A stretch of DNA of 64,000 nt from Parasutterella muris. Its GTDB lineage: Bacteria; Pseudomonadota; Gammaproteobacteria; Burkholderiales; Burkholderiaceae_F. The stretch's first letter is position 1. Each line of letters starts with the position of its first letter. The notes below the pieces were generated by a model, which saw nothing but the letters and a program-made list of their open reading frames with translations, made no database searches and had not been told where the DNA came from. Location of the stretch: the NCBI RefSeq assembly GCF_943193095.1, contig NZ_CALPCV010000010.1, positions 16,588-80,587 on the forward strand, read 5' to 3'. The position numbers and the translations under genes are program-made. Positions 1-9,244 of this stretch are shown here, in pieces.

Positions 1-1
1 T

Positions 2-541
2 TACTGGAAACGTCCCGAAGCGACCACAGAGGCCTTTACCTCAGACGGTTGGTTCCGCACCGGAGATCAGGCAGAGCTCTCGGACGCCGGACGCATCCGA
101 ATCAAGGGCCGTATCAAGGAAATCATTGTGACTTCGACCGGAGAAAAAATCTCGCCGACTGACTTGGAGCTCGCTATACAGACAGACCCGCTCTTTGAAC
201 AGGTCATGGCCGTCGGTGAAGGCCGTCCCTTTATTACAGCTCTTGCTGTCGTAAACGAAAAAGAATGGGAACATTTTGCCGCAGAGCACGGTATTGATCC
301 GAAGGACGACAGCGCAATGATGCGCCGAGACATTCGAATGGCCGCCCTGAAGCGCCTGAAGAAAGCCGCCGCGAATTTCCCGCAGTACGGAATTCCGCGA
401 AATGTCCGCCTCCTTCGTGAGGGCTGGAATGTGGATAACGGCGCGCTGACAGTCACTATGAAGCTGCGCCGCCCCATCATTAAAGAGCGTCTTGCGGCGG
501 AAATTGAAGAACTCTATACGGTTCCTCAAAACAAACCCTAA
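2..541 (+). CDS. AMP-dependent acyl-CoA synthetase (long-chain fatty acid-CoA ligase), C-terminal part
   Basis: The frame is open from the window edge, so the N-terminal adenylation domain lies outside. The visible 179 residues begin just before the conserved GWFRTGD segment and the hinge-type stretch RIKGRIKEIIVTSTGEKISP. This is the A8 region that joins the large domain to the mobile C-terminal lid in ANL enzymes. The lid then runs about 140 residues to the stop. The family activates fatty acids with ATP to acyl-AMP and transfers them to CoA. The short lid and the wording of the A8 motif resemble the FadD15-type long-chain synthetases, but chain length cannot be judged from this part. A bidirectional terminator follows. 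Confidence 0.85.
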   Translation, partial: YWKRPEATTEAFTSDGWFRTGDQAELSDAGRIRIKGRIKEIIVTSTGEKISPTDLELAIQTDPLFEQVMAVGEGRPFITALAVVNEKEWEHFAAEHGIDPKDDSAMMRRDIRMAALKRLKKAAANFPQYGIPRNVRLLREGWNVDNGALTVTMKLRRPIIKERLAAEIEELYTVPQNKP

Positions 542-576
542 ATTAACCCAACGGTGCGGTCCTGTCAGGCCGCCCT

Positions 577-615
577 AAAAATAACGGCAGCCTCGCGGAC
601 TGCCGTTATTTTTTT
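577..615. terminator. Bidirectional rho-independent terminator between the acyl-CoA ligase gene and cysE
   Basis: An A-rich arm reading AAAAATAACGGCAG pairs with CTGCCGTTATTTTTT across a short GC-rich loop. It has T runs in both directions and lies between two convergent genes. Confidence 0.85.
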
Positions 616-646
616 ACTTCTCGTGTAATACAAAGACTTAATCGTC

Positions 647-1336
647 TTATTTTGCTGAGCTCTTTTCCAGCGCTTCTATTCTTGCCTGCTGTTCCGCAAG
701 CTTTGCTTCCATTTGCTTGAGCTTCAGCACATACGGGTCTTCCTCATTGGCGACGATACCGTAGGCGGCAAGCCGAACCTGAGCTTTTGCATCTTCGACC
801 GCTTTTTTCTCGGCGCTCTTTTTCTTATCGACAATTCGTGCCGGATTACCAACCGCGGTTGAATTAGCCGGAAGCGGCTTAATCACCACAGCGTTGCTGC
901 CGATACGGCAGTTATCGCCGACTTCGAAGCCGCCAAGCACTTTGGCGCCCGCGCCGATAATACAGTTGCGTCCGATCGTCGGATGACGCTTCGTCCCACT
1001 CTCAAGGGACGTACCGCCGAGGGTCACACTGTGATAAATCGTGCAGTCATCACCTACTTCAGCGGTCTCGCCGATCACGACGCCCATCCCGTGGTCGATC
1101 AGCACTCTGTCTCCGATCTTAGCTGCCGGATGAATCTCAATCCCGGTTAAAAACCGACTGACCTGCGAGAGCCAGCGGGCGCAGACGCGCCAATTCTTCT
1201 GCCACAGCCAATGAGAGACGCGATGCGCCATCACGGCATGAAGCCCCGGATAACACAGCAGTACTTCCCATTTGGAATGCGCCGCCGGGTCTCGTTCATA
1301 AATTGAGTCTACGTCTCCCTTGATTCTGCTGAACAT
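647..1336 (-). CDS. cysE: Serine O-acetyltransferase
   Basis: This 229-residue protein acetylates L-serine with acetyl-CoA, the first step of cysteine synthesis, in the cytoplasm. An N-terminal helical part (about residues 1-65) is followed by a left-handed beta-helix of hexapeptide repeats (about 68-170). The catalytic pair Asp81-His82 in DHGMG and the second histidine in KRHP (His118) match the family. It is the short EpsC-like form. The last 55 residues are Lys/Glu/Ala/Gln-rich and probably form a coiled coil, replacing the usual short inhibitory tail. It lies 8 nt downstream of trmJ on the same strand, so the two are probably cotranscribed. Confidence in the enzyme is high; feedback control by cysteine cannot be judged. 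Confidence 0.95.
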   Translation of the reverse strand: MFSRIKGDVDSIYERDPAAHSKWEVLLCYPGLHAVMAHRVSHWLWQKNWRVCARWLSQVSRFLTGIEIHPAAKIGDRVLIDHGMGVVIGETAEVGDDCTIYHSVTLGGTSLESGTKRHPTIGRNCIIGAGAKVLGGFEVGDNCRIGSNAVVIKPLPANSTAVGNPARIVDKKKSAEKKAVEDAKAQVRLAAYGIVANEEDPYVLKLKQMEAKLAEQQARIEALEKSSAK

Positions 1337-1344
1337 GCTTTTCC

Positions 1345-2136
1345 TTACTTGTTTCTTTGAGTTTTTCTGCCGGCTCTTTCTTCCCTCGGGCAGATAATTG
1401 CCCCGCAGATACCTCTTAGCATATCGACATCTGAGGACGAAAGCCCCGATCTCGACAAGATTCTTCTGAGTTTCGGCATCATAAATTTGGGCTGCTGCGG
1501 ATTAAGCGCCCCGCAGCTGATCATCGCTTTTTCCAAGTGCTCAAAGAGTCCTTCGATCGCTTCAACTTTGGCGGGCTCTTCATCTTCAAAACGATGCGCA
1601 TGCGCGTCAAGCGCCCTTCCGCGAAGCGTCTGCTGAAGCTGATACGCCGTGACCTGCACAGCCTGAGCTAAATTAAGAGAATCGCACTCGGGATTGGCGG
1701 GTATCGCCGTACAGAGCTGACAGAGCTCCATCTCCTCATTCGTGAGACCGCTTCTCTCAGTGCCGAATACAAAAGCGATCTCAGCGTCCTCAAATCGCTC
1801 CAGACGATCGCGAACCTCCTCGCAGCTGCTCTGAAGATCTTTAAGCGGAGGTCCGTATTCACGGTCATAGCCGGACAGCGCACAGGCAAAAGAGACACCG
1901 TCAAGCGCTTCAAGCAGTGTCGGAGCGGACACGCTCTTTTTCAGAACGTCGGCCGCGTGCGTTGAAAATGCGAGCGCGTCTGCGTTCTCCCGATAATCCT
2001 CATGACGGGGATTGACAACATAAAGCCGATCAAAACCCATGGTCTTGATCGCCCGAGCGGCGGCTCCGATATTGCCCGGGTGACTCGGAGAAACAAGGAT
2101 GAAACGGATCCGCCCGCCGTGAGTGACAAATTCCAT
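1345..2136 (-). CDS. trmJ: tRNA (cytidine/uridine-2'-O-)-methyltransferase TrmJ
   Basis: A SPOUT-superfamily enzyme of 263 residues that uses S-adenosylmethionine to methylate the ribose of nucleotide 32 in the tRNA anticodon loop. The N-terminal motif VSPSHPGNIGAAARA, the central FGTERSGLTNEE, and the C-terminal knot segment around SLNLAQAVQV are all typical of the TrmJ/LasT group. A charged C-terminal extension of about 90 residues follows, as in full-length TrmJ. The ATG is preceded by only a weak ribosome site. It is the first gene of a two-gene unit with cysE and is transcribed divergently from suhB across an 80-bp intergenic region. Confidence 0.93.
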   Translation of the reverse strand: MEFVTHGGRIRFILVSPSHPGNIGAAARAIKTMGFDRLYVVNPRHEDYRENADALAFSTHAADVLKKSVSAPTLLEALDGVSFACALSGYDREYGPPLKDLQSSCEEVRDRLERFEDAEIAFVFGTERSGLTNEEMELCQLCTAIPANPECDSLNLAQAVQVTAYQLQQTLRGRALDAHAHRFEDEEPAKVEAIEGLFEHLEKAMISCGALNPQQPKFMMPKLRRILSRSGLSSSDVDMLRGICGAIICPREERAGRKTQRNK

Positions 2137-2216
2137 ATATTGCCTGTGGTTGCGTTAAAATCGCATACTAGTTTAAAGCACCTATTTCGGTGCATCCGAT
2201 TCTTACAGAGGTTTAA

Positions 2217-3143
2217 ATGGCAGTTACTAATAAGCCCGCAGCCAAGCCGCAGCGCGCGAAATCCGGTGCGGGCAAGCGCTCCGCTTCCGCTAAGACAAAA
2301 GAACGGTCCGCAGAAAAAAAATTGTTCAGACCTGCTCCGACAATGCCGATGCAGAACAGCGGCATGCTTAACATCGCGATTAAAGCAGCAAGAGAAGCTG
2401 CCCGCATTCAGATGATGGCTTTCCGCGACAGAACCCGCCTGCACATCACGAACAAGGCCGCAGGCGATTATGTCACCGAGGTTGATAAGGAATGCGAACG
2501 CGTCATTACCGAAACCATTAAAACGGCTTTCCCGAATCATGCGATCCTCGGTGAGGAAAGCGGAGAAAGCGGTACTGTCGGCGCTGAATATCTCTGGGTT
2601 GTCGATCCGCTTGACGGAACCACTAATTTCATCCACGGCATCGACGTTTTTGCCGTTTCCATCGCGCTTCTCAAAGACGGAGTTCCTCAGTGCGGCGTCG
2701 TTTATGATGCCAACCGCAACCAGCTCTTTACCGCTGAGAAAGGCAAAGGCGCTTACCTGGACGAACGCAGAATCCGCGTTTCCAGTCTGACTTCTATTCA
2801 GGATGCGCTGGTCGCAACCGGTTTCCCGTTCCGTGAAGGTGACGATTACGGCGCCTACATGGAAACCATGAAGAAAATGATGGAAAACACCTGCGGCCTC
2901 AGAAGATGCGGCTCCGCTGCCCTGGATTTATGCTGGACCGCCTGCGGCCGCTTCGACGGTTACTGGGAAAAAGGAATCAAGATTTGGGATATCGCCGCAG
3001 GAGCTTTGATCGCTCGTGAAGCCGGCGCCATCGTGACCGATTTCTCCGGCGAGGGCGATTACCTCTCCAAGGGCGAAATCGTTGCCGCGACACCGAAGGT
3101 CTATGCCGATATGATGAAAGTCATCAGACCTCAGTCCGAGTAA
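2217..3143 (+). CDS. suhB: Inositol-1-monophosphatase family protein (SuhB-like) with a basic N-terminal extension
   Basis: A magnesium-dependent, lithium-sensitive phosphatase family member of 308 residues. The metal-binding motifs are GEESG (112-116), DPLDGTTNF (130-138) and the late WDIAAG. SuhB also acts as a transcription elongation/rRNA maturation factor in proteobacteria. The usual family start corresponds to about Met50 here. The first 45 residues are an Ala/Lys/Arg/Ser-rich tail with no family counterpart. The upstream start is supported by a good ribosome site (AGAGG) directly before ATG 2217, and no comparable site precedes Met50. The catalytic residues look complete. A hairpin terminator follows the gene. 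Confidence 0.92.
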   Translation: MAVTNKPAAKPQRAKSGAGKRSASAKTKERSAEKKLFRPAPTMPMQNSGMLNIAIKAAREAARIQMMAFRDRTRLHITNKAAGDYVTEVDKECERVITETIKTAFPNHAILGEESGESGTVGAEYLWVVDPLDGTTNFIHGIDVFAVSIALLKDGVPQCGVVYDANRNQLFTAEKGKGAYLDERRIRVSSLTSIQDALVATGFPFREGDDYGAYMETMKKMMENTCGLRRCGSAALDLCWTACGRFDGYWEKGIKIWDIAAGALIAREAGAIVTDFSGEGDYLSKGEIVAATPKVYADMMKVIRPQSE

Positions 3144-3163
3144 TTTTTTTATTTGCATTTATC

Positions 3164-3196
3164 AAGAACCTTCTGCAGTATTAGAAGGTTCTTTGT
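3164..3196 (+). terminator. Rho-independent terminator of suhB
   Basis: AAGAACCTTCT pairs perfectly with AGAAGGTTCTT across an 8-base loop, followed by TTGTTT. It sits just before the mutS ribosome site. Confidence 0.85.
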
Positions 3197-3217
3197 TTAT
3201 TCAGAGAGACGTTTCAT

Positions 3218-5848
3218 ATGTCCGCTCAGTCCATCCGATTCGAAGATATTGACGAAAACCAGCTGCTCAGCTTCACACCGGCGATGAGACAGTTCGTCGA
3301 AATTAAGCAGGCCAACCCCGGACTGCTCATTCTCTATCGCATGGGGGATTTTTACGAAACGTTTTTTGACGATGCGGAAACCGTGCACCGCACACTCGGG
3401 CTGACACTGACTTCAAGAAGCGCGCTCGTGAGCGGAGCGCGCATTCCGATGGCGGGCATTCCGTATACAACTCTTGATCAGTACCTGCTTCGCCTCGTAA
3501 ATCAGGGCTTCAGCGTCGGCATCTGCGAACAAATCGGCGTACCGGGCAAGGGCACTATGGATCGGAAACTGGTCCGCACGATTACGCCCGGAACCCTTAC
3601 CGATGAAAGCCTTCTGAGCGAGAGAAGCGAAAGCTGTCTTCTGGCTCTCTATGCTTCCGGGAAAAAAGGCAAGATCGGTCTGTCCTGGATGATTATTTCT
3701 TCAGGCGTTTTCAAAGCGATCGAAACCGACGAAAGCGCGCTGATGAGCGAGATCGAACGCATCAATCCCTCGGAAATCCTGATTCCCGATTCCATGAGGG
3801 ACACCGCGGAAAGAGTCTTTCCGGACAGAAGCGTGACGGCGCTTCCCGACTGGCACTTTGATCGGGTGCGGGCAGAAAAAACGCTGCTGTCGCAGTTCGG
3901 AACATCGACCCTGGAGCCTTTCGGCATCAGCGACTCTGATCTCTTAATCACTGCGGCGGGCGTTGTCGCCGAGTATGCCCGCGGAACGCAGGGTACTGAG
4001 CTCACGCACATCACCGGCATCGTCCGTGAAACAGACAGCGAGCACCTCGGTTTGGATGCGGCAAGCCGCCGCAATCTGGAAATCTCCCGCACGCTGCGGG
4101 GAGAACAAACCAATACCCTGCTCTCGACGCTGGATCACTGCAAAACCGCGATGGGCAGCAGAAGACTGCTCTCATGGCTCACATCACCGGCAAGCGCTCA
4201 GAAAACCGCATCGGCTCGAAGCGACGCGATCGAAATTCTGCTTGAGTCGATGCTTGAATTGGAAAATATTCAGGACTTCTTAAAGTCCATACCGGATTTT
4301 GAAAGAACCGCGACACGAATCGCGCTATCGAGCGTCAAGCCGCGTGAGCTCGCCTCTCTCAGAGACTGCATCCCGTCTCTAAATGTCCTGACGGAGAATA
4401 TTCAGAAACTTGCCGCGCCGCTGCTTGCGAACACCGCTGAGAAACTGCCGCTTCCTCAGAGTCTCTACGATCTGCTCGACAAGTCAATCAAAAAAGAACC
4501 CAATACGTTTATCCGGGACGGGGGCGTCATCGCCGAAGGCTACAGCGCAGAGCTTGACGACCTTCGAGCAATCAAAGATCACGGCGGCAAATTCCTTGTC
4601 GAATATGAAGCCAAAGAAAAGGAAAGAACCGGGATCCCTACTCTGCGTGTGGAGTTTAACTCGGTTCACGGCTACTTTATCGAAGTCTCTAAGGCACAGA
4701 TCGATAAAGTACCCGACAACTACCGAAGACGTCAGACGCTGAAAAACGTTGAACGCTACATCACGCCCGAATTAAAAGAATTTGAGGATAAAGCGGTCAG
4801 CGCCGAAGAGCGTTCAAAAGCGCTTGAAAAGCAGCTTTTCGATGAAGTCGTTGAAGAGTGCAAAAAGTACGTCACCGAACTCTTTGAGTCCGCGCACGCG
4901 GTGAGTGTTCTTGACGCGCTCTCGTCGCTTGCGACACACGCCGACCTTTATCGCTGGGTGAAGCCTGAATTCACACTCAATCCCGGCATCGATATCAAAG
5001 GCGCCAGACACCCAGTGGTGGAACGCACCATTGAGAACTACGTGCCTAATGACTGCGAGCTGTCCGCACAGAGAAAGCTGCACATCATCACCGGTCCGAA
5101 CATGGGCGGTAAATCAACCTATATGCGCTCTATCGCGCTGATTGTGCTGCTTGCCTACAGCGGAAGCTTTGTGCCTGCGGATTATGCGGAGATCGGACTG
5201 ATTGATAAGATTCTGACACGCATCGGCGCGGCCGACGACTTAGTGCGCGGACTCTCGACATTCATGGTGGAGATGACCGAAACCGCTTCTATTCTTCGTC
5301 AGGCGACGGATCGCAGTCTAGTGCTGATGGATGAAGTGGGCCGAGGCACATCGACTTTTGACGGTTTGTCGCTTGCCGCCGCCATTGCTGAGGATCTGGC
5401 CGTCAATCGTCAGTGCTTCACGCTTTTTGCGACGCATTATTTCGAGCTGACGCAGCTGGAAAAAACCGTGCCGAACGTTGTCAACATGCACGTCGCGGCT
5501 GCAGAAACCAACCGCGACATCGTATTTCTGCACGAAATCCGTGAAGGAGCCGCTAACCAGAGCTACGGCATCGCTGTGGCAAAACTTGCCGGAATTCCGA
5601 GAAATGTCATTCGCGGCGCATCAAAAGTTTTAGAAAAATTGGAAGAGAGGGCCGCTCAGACCGATGATCGGCAGCTCGACTTGTTCTGCGCACCGGCTGA
5701 ACCTCAGTTCGAGCCGGCTGCGGAAAAAGAAACGGAGCTCAATGAGCTCCTTGATAAGATCGAAGATATCGATCTGGATGATTTATCGCCGCGTCAGGCT
5801 TGGGAAGCGCTTGCTGAGCTTCAGAAAACCGCGAAACAGTTCCGATAA
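3218..5848 (+). CDS. mutS: DNA mismatch repair protein MutS
   Basis: Full-length MutS of 876 residues, the ATP-dependent sensor of mismatches and small loops. Near residue 44 the MGDFYETFF stretch carries the Phe-X-Glu pair that stacks on the mismatch. The connector, lever and clamp domains fill the middle. The ATPase has Walker A TGPNMGGKST near residue 626, followed by the LVLMDEVGRGTSTFDG Walker B/signature segment and the ATHYFELT motif. The C-terminal 80 residues include the acidic tetramerisation region. Nothing is truncated. It is preceded by the suhB terminator and convergent with the FKBP gene, so it is probably its own transcription unit. Confidence 0.97.
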   Translation: MSAQSIRFEDIDENQLLSFTPAMRQFVEIKQANPGLLILYRMGDFYETFFDDAETVHRTLGLTLTSRSALVSGARIPMAGIPYTTLDQYLLRLVNQGFSVGICEQIGVPGKGTMDRKLVRTITPGTLTDESLLSERSESCLLALYASGKKGKIGLSWMIISSGVFKAIETDESALMSEIERINPSEILIPDSMRDTAERVFPDRSVTALPDWHFDRVRAEKTLLSQFGTSTLEPFGISDSDLLITAAGVVAEYARGTQGTELTHITGIVRETDSEHLGLDAASRRNLEISRTLRGEQTNTLLSTLDHCKTAMGSRRLLSWLTSPASAQKTASARSDAIEILLESMLELENIQDFLKSIPDFERTATRIALSSVKPRELASLRDCIPSLNVLTENIQKLAAPLLANTAEKLPLPQSLYDLLDKSIKKEPNTFIRDGGVIAEGYSAELDDLRAIKDHGGKFLVEYEAKEKERTGIPTLRVEFNSVHGYFIEVSKAQIDKVPDNYRRRQTLKNVERYITPELKEFEDKAVSAEERSKALEKQLFDEVVEECKKYVTELFESAHAVSVLDALSSLATHADLYRWVKPEFTLNPGIDIKGARHPVVERTIENYVPNDCELSAQRKLHIITGPNMGGKSTYMRSIALIVLLAYSGSFVPADYAEIGLIDKILTRIGAADDLVRGLSTFMVEMTETASILRQATDRSLVLMDEVGRGTSTFDGLSLAAAIAEDLAVNRQCFTLFATHYFELTQLEKTVPNVVNMHVAAAETNRDIVFLHEIREGAANQSYGIAVAKLAGIPRNVIRGASKVLEKLEERAAQTDDRQLDLFCAPAEPQFEPAAEKETELNELLDKIEDIDLDDLSPRQAWEALAELQKTAKQFR

Positions 5849-5857
5849 ATCGAGACC

Positions 5858-6379
5858 TTATTCGATATCTTTGCGCGTCACATCCGCGACCTGAAGGAAG
5901 TCCGGCATCATTTCCGAGGATTCCATTTCTTCGACTTCCTCAGGTGTGGCTTTCTCAACCTTCAAAACCTTGATGATGAACTTGAGCGACCATCCGGCAA
6001 GCGGATGGTTGCCGTCAAGATAAACGCGGTTCTCGTCGCTTCCGATTACCGTATAAATATGTTCGTCTGTCGGGTCGTTGGGAACACCTTCAAGCCTCAT
6101 CCCCTCTTCCACGTTGTCACCGAGAAGATTCAGCGGGACCGCCTTAATCAGCTCCGGATCGCTCTCGCCAAACGCGTCTTCAGGCTCCAGCGTAACGTTG
6201 ACAACATCTCCTTCTTTCTTGCCCAGGAGTGCTTTTTCCAGAGCCGGAAAAATATCGCCGTGTCCGAAAAGCACCGGGATACCTTCAGCGGGGCCTTTTT
6301 CAATTTCTTCGCCTTTGAGATCGAACATATCGATCTGCAGCCAGGCAACTGTATCCGGACCAATGGTTGTTTGTTCCAT
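5858..6379 (-). CDS. FKBP-type peptidyl-prolyl cis-trans isomerase (SlyD/SlpA-like)
   Basis: A 173-residue cytoplasmic FKBP fold of the SlyD/SlpA type. Features are GIPVLFGHGDIFPALEKALLG, the inserted-in-flap chaperone domain with EPEDAFGE..., and the closing DGNHPLAG motif that marks this subfamily. There is no histidine-rich metal tail as in E. coli SlyD; instead an acidic, methionine-containing tail of about 35 residues closes the protein. The family speeds proline isomerisation and holds unfolded chains. It overlaps nothing, converges with mutS, and no export signal is present. Confidence 0.9.
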   Translation of the reverse strand: MEQTTIGPDTVAWLQIDMFDLKGEEIEKGPAEGIPVLFGHGDIFPALEKALLGKKEGDVVNVTLEPEDAFGESDPELIKAVPLNLLGDNVEEGMRLEGVPNDPTDEHIYTVIGSDENRVYLDGNHPLAGWSLKFIIKVLKVEKATPEEVEEMESSEMMPDFLQVADVTRKDIE

Positions 6380-6462
6380 AGTTATCTCTTCTTCTCAGTA
6401 TTTCAATCGGCCTATCCTACGTCCTAAAAACGGCAGGACAGCGCAAAATCCGCTCAGATCGG

Positions 6463-6942
6463 TTATTTCACACAAATTTTGCAGGAGAAACTCTCAAGCT
6501 CCATGCACAGAACTTCAACCGCCTCTGTCATTTCTTCAGTGAAGTTTTCTTCAATACCCGAATAATGCTTAAAGACAACTTTAAGTCCGTGCGCTTTTTC
6601 CTGAGCGTCTTCTACAATACGGAGCCGTCCGCTTCCCATGAAACTGCGGTAAGAAAATCCGCTGCGGCAGACCACCACCGGATCGAGATACAGTTTGCCG
6701 TCACAGAAAGCGCTGACAGCTGCACGATCATGTCCGTTTCTCAGAATACTGAGTCTTCTGCCTTCATGAGCGCAGTGACTGTAAAAACGCATTTTTCCGT
6801 CTTCAGTCATTTCATAGCCGAAGGACATCGGTACGGAGTAAAGCTCTTTGCCGTCATAGAGGCCGTAAGTCACCGCCTGGCAGTGATCAAGGACATCTTT
6901 GATTATTCCAATATCCGTAACTTCTCGGTCGGTTCTTCTCAT
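6463..6942 (-). CDS. Pyridoxamine 5'-phosphate oxidase-like flavoprotein (NimA family)
   Basis: A 159-residue split-barrel protein of the FMN-binding family that includes the 5-nitroimidazole reductases NimA-J. The start was placed at ATG 6942 because the protein then begins MRRTDREVTD like the family and an AGGTG ribosome site lies 5 nt upstream. A longer frame reaching 6972 lacks both. Visible family features are YSVPMSFGYE and the YSHCAHEGRRLSILR segment, where the histidine in the SHCAHEG stretch contacts the cofactor in NimA. Family members occur in many anaerobes without nitroimidazole resistance, so resistance is not implied. The bamC terminator lies in its promoter region. Confidence 0.85.
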   Translation of the reverse strand: MRRTDREVTDIGIIKDVLDHCQAVTYGLYDGKELYSVPMSFGYEMTEDGKMRFYSHCAHEGRRLSILRNGHDRAAVSAFCDGKLYLDPVVVCRSGFSYRSFMGSGRLRIVEDAQEKAHGLKVVFKHYSGIEENFTEEMTEAVEVLCMELESFSCKICVK

Positions 6943-6954
6943 AGCTTCACCTAA

Positions 6955-6981
6955 GAAAAAACCGGATAGCATTTATCCGGT
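6955..6981 (-). terminator. Terminator downstream of bamC
   Basis: ACCGGATA and TATCCGGT pair across a 5-base loop. On the minus strand the stem is followed by six T residues. It lies between the bamC stop and the nim-like gene. Confidence 0.8.
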
Positions 6982-7000
6982 TTGTGTTTTGATTAACTGA

Positions 7001-8176
7001 CTAGCGAATCTGTTCCTGGAGCAGATTCAGGATTCTCGAAGAGGTACTCAGCGGATCTGTCTTATCGCTGTCGGGCATTGCCGTAACCTTTGTCTTATCT
7101 CCGTCGGAAGTCAGACATACGCGATACAGCGGAGCATCGATCGGTTTTTCTTTTCCGAACCAGCGAGCAAACAGTCCTTCATCATTTCTCTTCTTAACTT
7201 CGTAATCCGGGTCAAGGTAGCGGATGAAGTAAATGCCCTGTGCTCTGTCACGGTCGGCAATCGTCAGACCGACTCGATCAAGACCGACACCGACTCTGCG
7301 CCAAGCGCGATCGAACGGCTCATCAACTTCAAGCGCCTCGGTCTTGCCGTCAGCGCCTCTGATTTCGCGGCTGATATAAACCGGCTGTGCCTTCTGAAGT
7401 GCAGGCTGTTTTTCGATTTCTTCACGTGTCTTCTGTTTCGGGTTGTAGTCGTTTTCCAAACGCAGCGAGAGACGCGTCAGCATTTCGGCTTCCAGCTCTT
7501 TATCTGCGGGAGCAGGCTGCCAAGCGGTGTGTTCTTCGGAACTGTTGGTATAAACCTCGATCATGCGGCGGTTCGTCACATAAATATCAGTTCCGCCGTT
7601 GGCGTTGCGTTCCAAGCGGGTGCGGTAGCGATCTCTTTCGCCGGTGGAATACACGGTATCAAGGATCTTGCCAAGCGTCGCACGAATAATATCCTGCGGC
7701 AGATTAGCCTTGTTTTCCGCCCAGTTTGTTTCCATCACGCCTGCTCTCGGATCTTCACGTTCGACCTGAAGTCCGACGGAAGGCCAGAAATCTAAAACAT
7801 TTTCCCAGACCTGATCGGGCGGGAGATTGACCTGCAGGTAACGCTGGCCGTCTTCCTTAATGATCTTGGTCATGACTGTCTTCGGCAGGACCGGAACAGC
7901 GGCGCCGACTTCTGCCTGAACTCCGGCAGCAGCCTTGCGGGCTTCCTCGACATCCGCAACCTGTGTCGCTGTCACAACTTGAGGCTTGCCGGGAACCGTA
8001 AAGCGATCATCAACCGGGATCTGAGACAAATCCGGAGGAACTTCTAAAGGCGCACGGCTGGAAGTGGTTTCATACTGAATCTTCTCGTCAGTAAATTTAG
8101 AACCTAAATACTGACAGCCGGTTAACGATACGGCCGCTACAGCCAGGGTTAAAGCTCGCAGAGGAAATCTGCCCAT
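7001..8176 (-). CDS. bamC: Outer membrane protein assembly factor BamC (lipoprotein)
   Basis: A 391-residue lipoprotein of the BAM complex, which inserts beta-barrel proteins in the outer membrane. The start was set at ATG 8176: GGAG lies 6 nt upstream, and the in-frame TTG four codons earlier has no site. The signal peptide ends in a lipobox LTGC with Cys21 as the lipidated residue. An extended unstructured segment rich in Pro/Asp follows (PPDLSQIPVDDRF), as in the BamD-binding lasso, and then two helix-grip domains. It lies downstream of dapA, the same pair as in E. coli (dapA-nlpB). Sequence identity to enterobacterial BamC is expected to be low, but order and architecture agree. Confidence 0.88.
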   Translation of the reverse strand: MGRFPLRALTLAVAAVSLTGCQYLGSKFTDEKIQYETTSSRAPLEVPPDLSQIPVDDRFTVPGKPQVVTATQVADVEEARKAAAGVQAEVGAAVPVLPKTVMTKIIKEDGQRYLQVNLPPDQVWENVLDFWPSVGLQVEREDPRAGVMETNWAENKANLPQDIIRATLGKILDTVYSTGERDRYRTRLERNANGGTDIYVTNRRMIEVYTNSSEEHTAWQPAPADKELEAEMLTRLSLRLENDYNPKQKTREEIEKQPALQKAQPVYISREIRGADGKTEALEVDEPFDRAWRRVGVGLDRVGLTIADRDRAQGIYFIRYLDPDYEVKKRNDEGLFARWFGKEKPIDAPLYRVCLTSDGDKTKVTAMPDSDKTDPLSTSSRILNLLQEQIR

Positions 8177-8268
8177 TCTGAACTCCAAATCTTCCCTTGG
8201 TCGGGATACAAAAATTGATTTAAGGCGGTCATTTTAGACTATGCCGCCTTAATTTAAAAACTTACCGA

Positions 8269-9150
8269 TTAAATACAGCCGCCGATCTGCAGCGCACGTT
8301 CAACCTGCTCTCTCTTACTCGGTGAAAGCGGCACCAGCGGAAGGCGAATACCGCCCGGGATCAGACCCATGCGCTGAAGCGCCCACTTCGGAGCAACCGG
8401 GTTAGGTTCGCAGAAGAGTTCCTTATGGAGCGCCATCAGACGGTCGTTGATCGCACGGGCACCCATCACATCATTCTGCAGAGCAAGCTCGCACATCTCA
8501 GACATCAGACGAGGCGCGACGTTGGCGGTGACGGAAATCACGCCGCTGCCGCCCATGAGCATCAGCGCAAGCGCGGAATCATCGTTGCCGCTGTAAATCG
8601 CAAATTCTTTGTCTTTAGCAAGACGGCTCATCAAATCTGCCGCACGCGCCAAGTCTCCGGTCGCGTCTTTGACACCAATAATGCCCGGAACTTCGACAAG
8701 ACGCAGGATGGTGTCGTTTTTCAGATCCGCAACGGTTCTTCCCGGTACGTTGTAAAGAATCATCGGCAGATCAACCGCTTCGGCGATTGTTTTGAAATGC
8801 TGATACAGACCTTCCTGAGTCGGTTTGTTGTAATAAGGAACAACCTGAAGAGAGGCTGCCGCGCCGACGCTTGCGGCATATTCGGTTAATTCAATCGCTT
8901 CGCGCGTGGAGTTGGATCCGGTACCGGCGATAATAGGAATACGACCGGCCGCCGCTTCCACCGCAACGCGAATCAGCTCGTTATGTTCGGGAAAATCCAC
9001 CGTCGGGCTCTCACCGGTGGTACCAACCGCCACAATCGCGTTTGTGCCGGCAGCAATGTGCATCTCGATAAGATTTCGATAGGAATCGTAATCAATCGAT
9101 CCGTCTTCGAACATCGGCGTCACAAGTGCAACAATACTTCCTTTAATCAT
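8269..9150 (-). CDS. dapA: 4-hydroxy-tetrahydrodipicolinate synthase
   Basis: A 293-residue TIM-barrel enzyme joining pyruvate and aspartate semialdehyde in the lysine/diaminopimelate pathway. The Schiff-base lysine is Lys161 (IIGVKDATGD), with Tyr133 and Thr44/Thr45 of GTTGE forming the proton relay and Arg138 binding the aldehyde carboxylate. These numbers coincide with the E. coli enzyme. The start has an AGGAG site 6 nt upstream. It is the first gene of the dapA-bamC unit. Confidence 0.97.
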   Translation of the reverse strand: MIKGSIVALVTPMFEDGSIDYDSYRNLIEMHIAAGTNAIVAVGTTGESPTVDFPEHNELIRVAVEAAAGRIPIIAGTGSNSTREAIELTEYAASVGAAASLQVVPYYNKPTQEGLYQHFKTIAEAVDLPMILYNVPGRTVADLKNDTILRLVEVPGIIGVKDATGDLARAADLMSRLAKDKEFAIYSGNDDSALALMLMGGSGVISVTANVAPRLMSEMCELALQNDVMGARAINDRLMALHKELFCEPNPVAPKWALQRMGLIPGGIRLPLVPLSPSKREQVERALQIGGCI

Positions 9151-9244
9151 TCTTCTCTCCTGAGACTTGATAGATTGAGTTGCTCCATTTTAACGAATAA
9201 GAACGCCTATCCGTTGTTTTAAAAATGATTATGCGAGCAAAACA

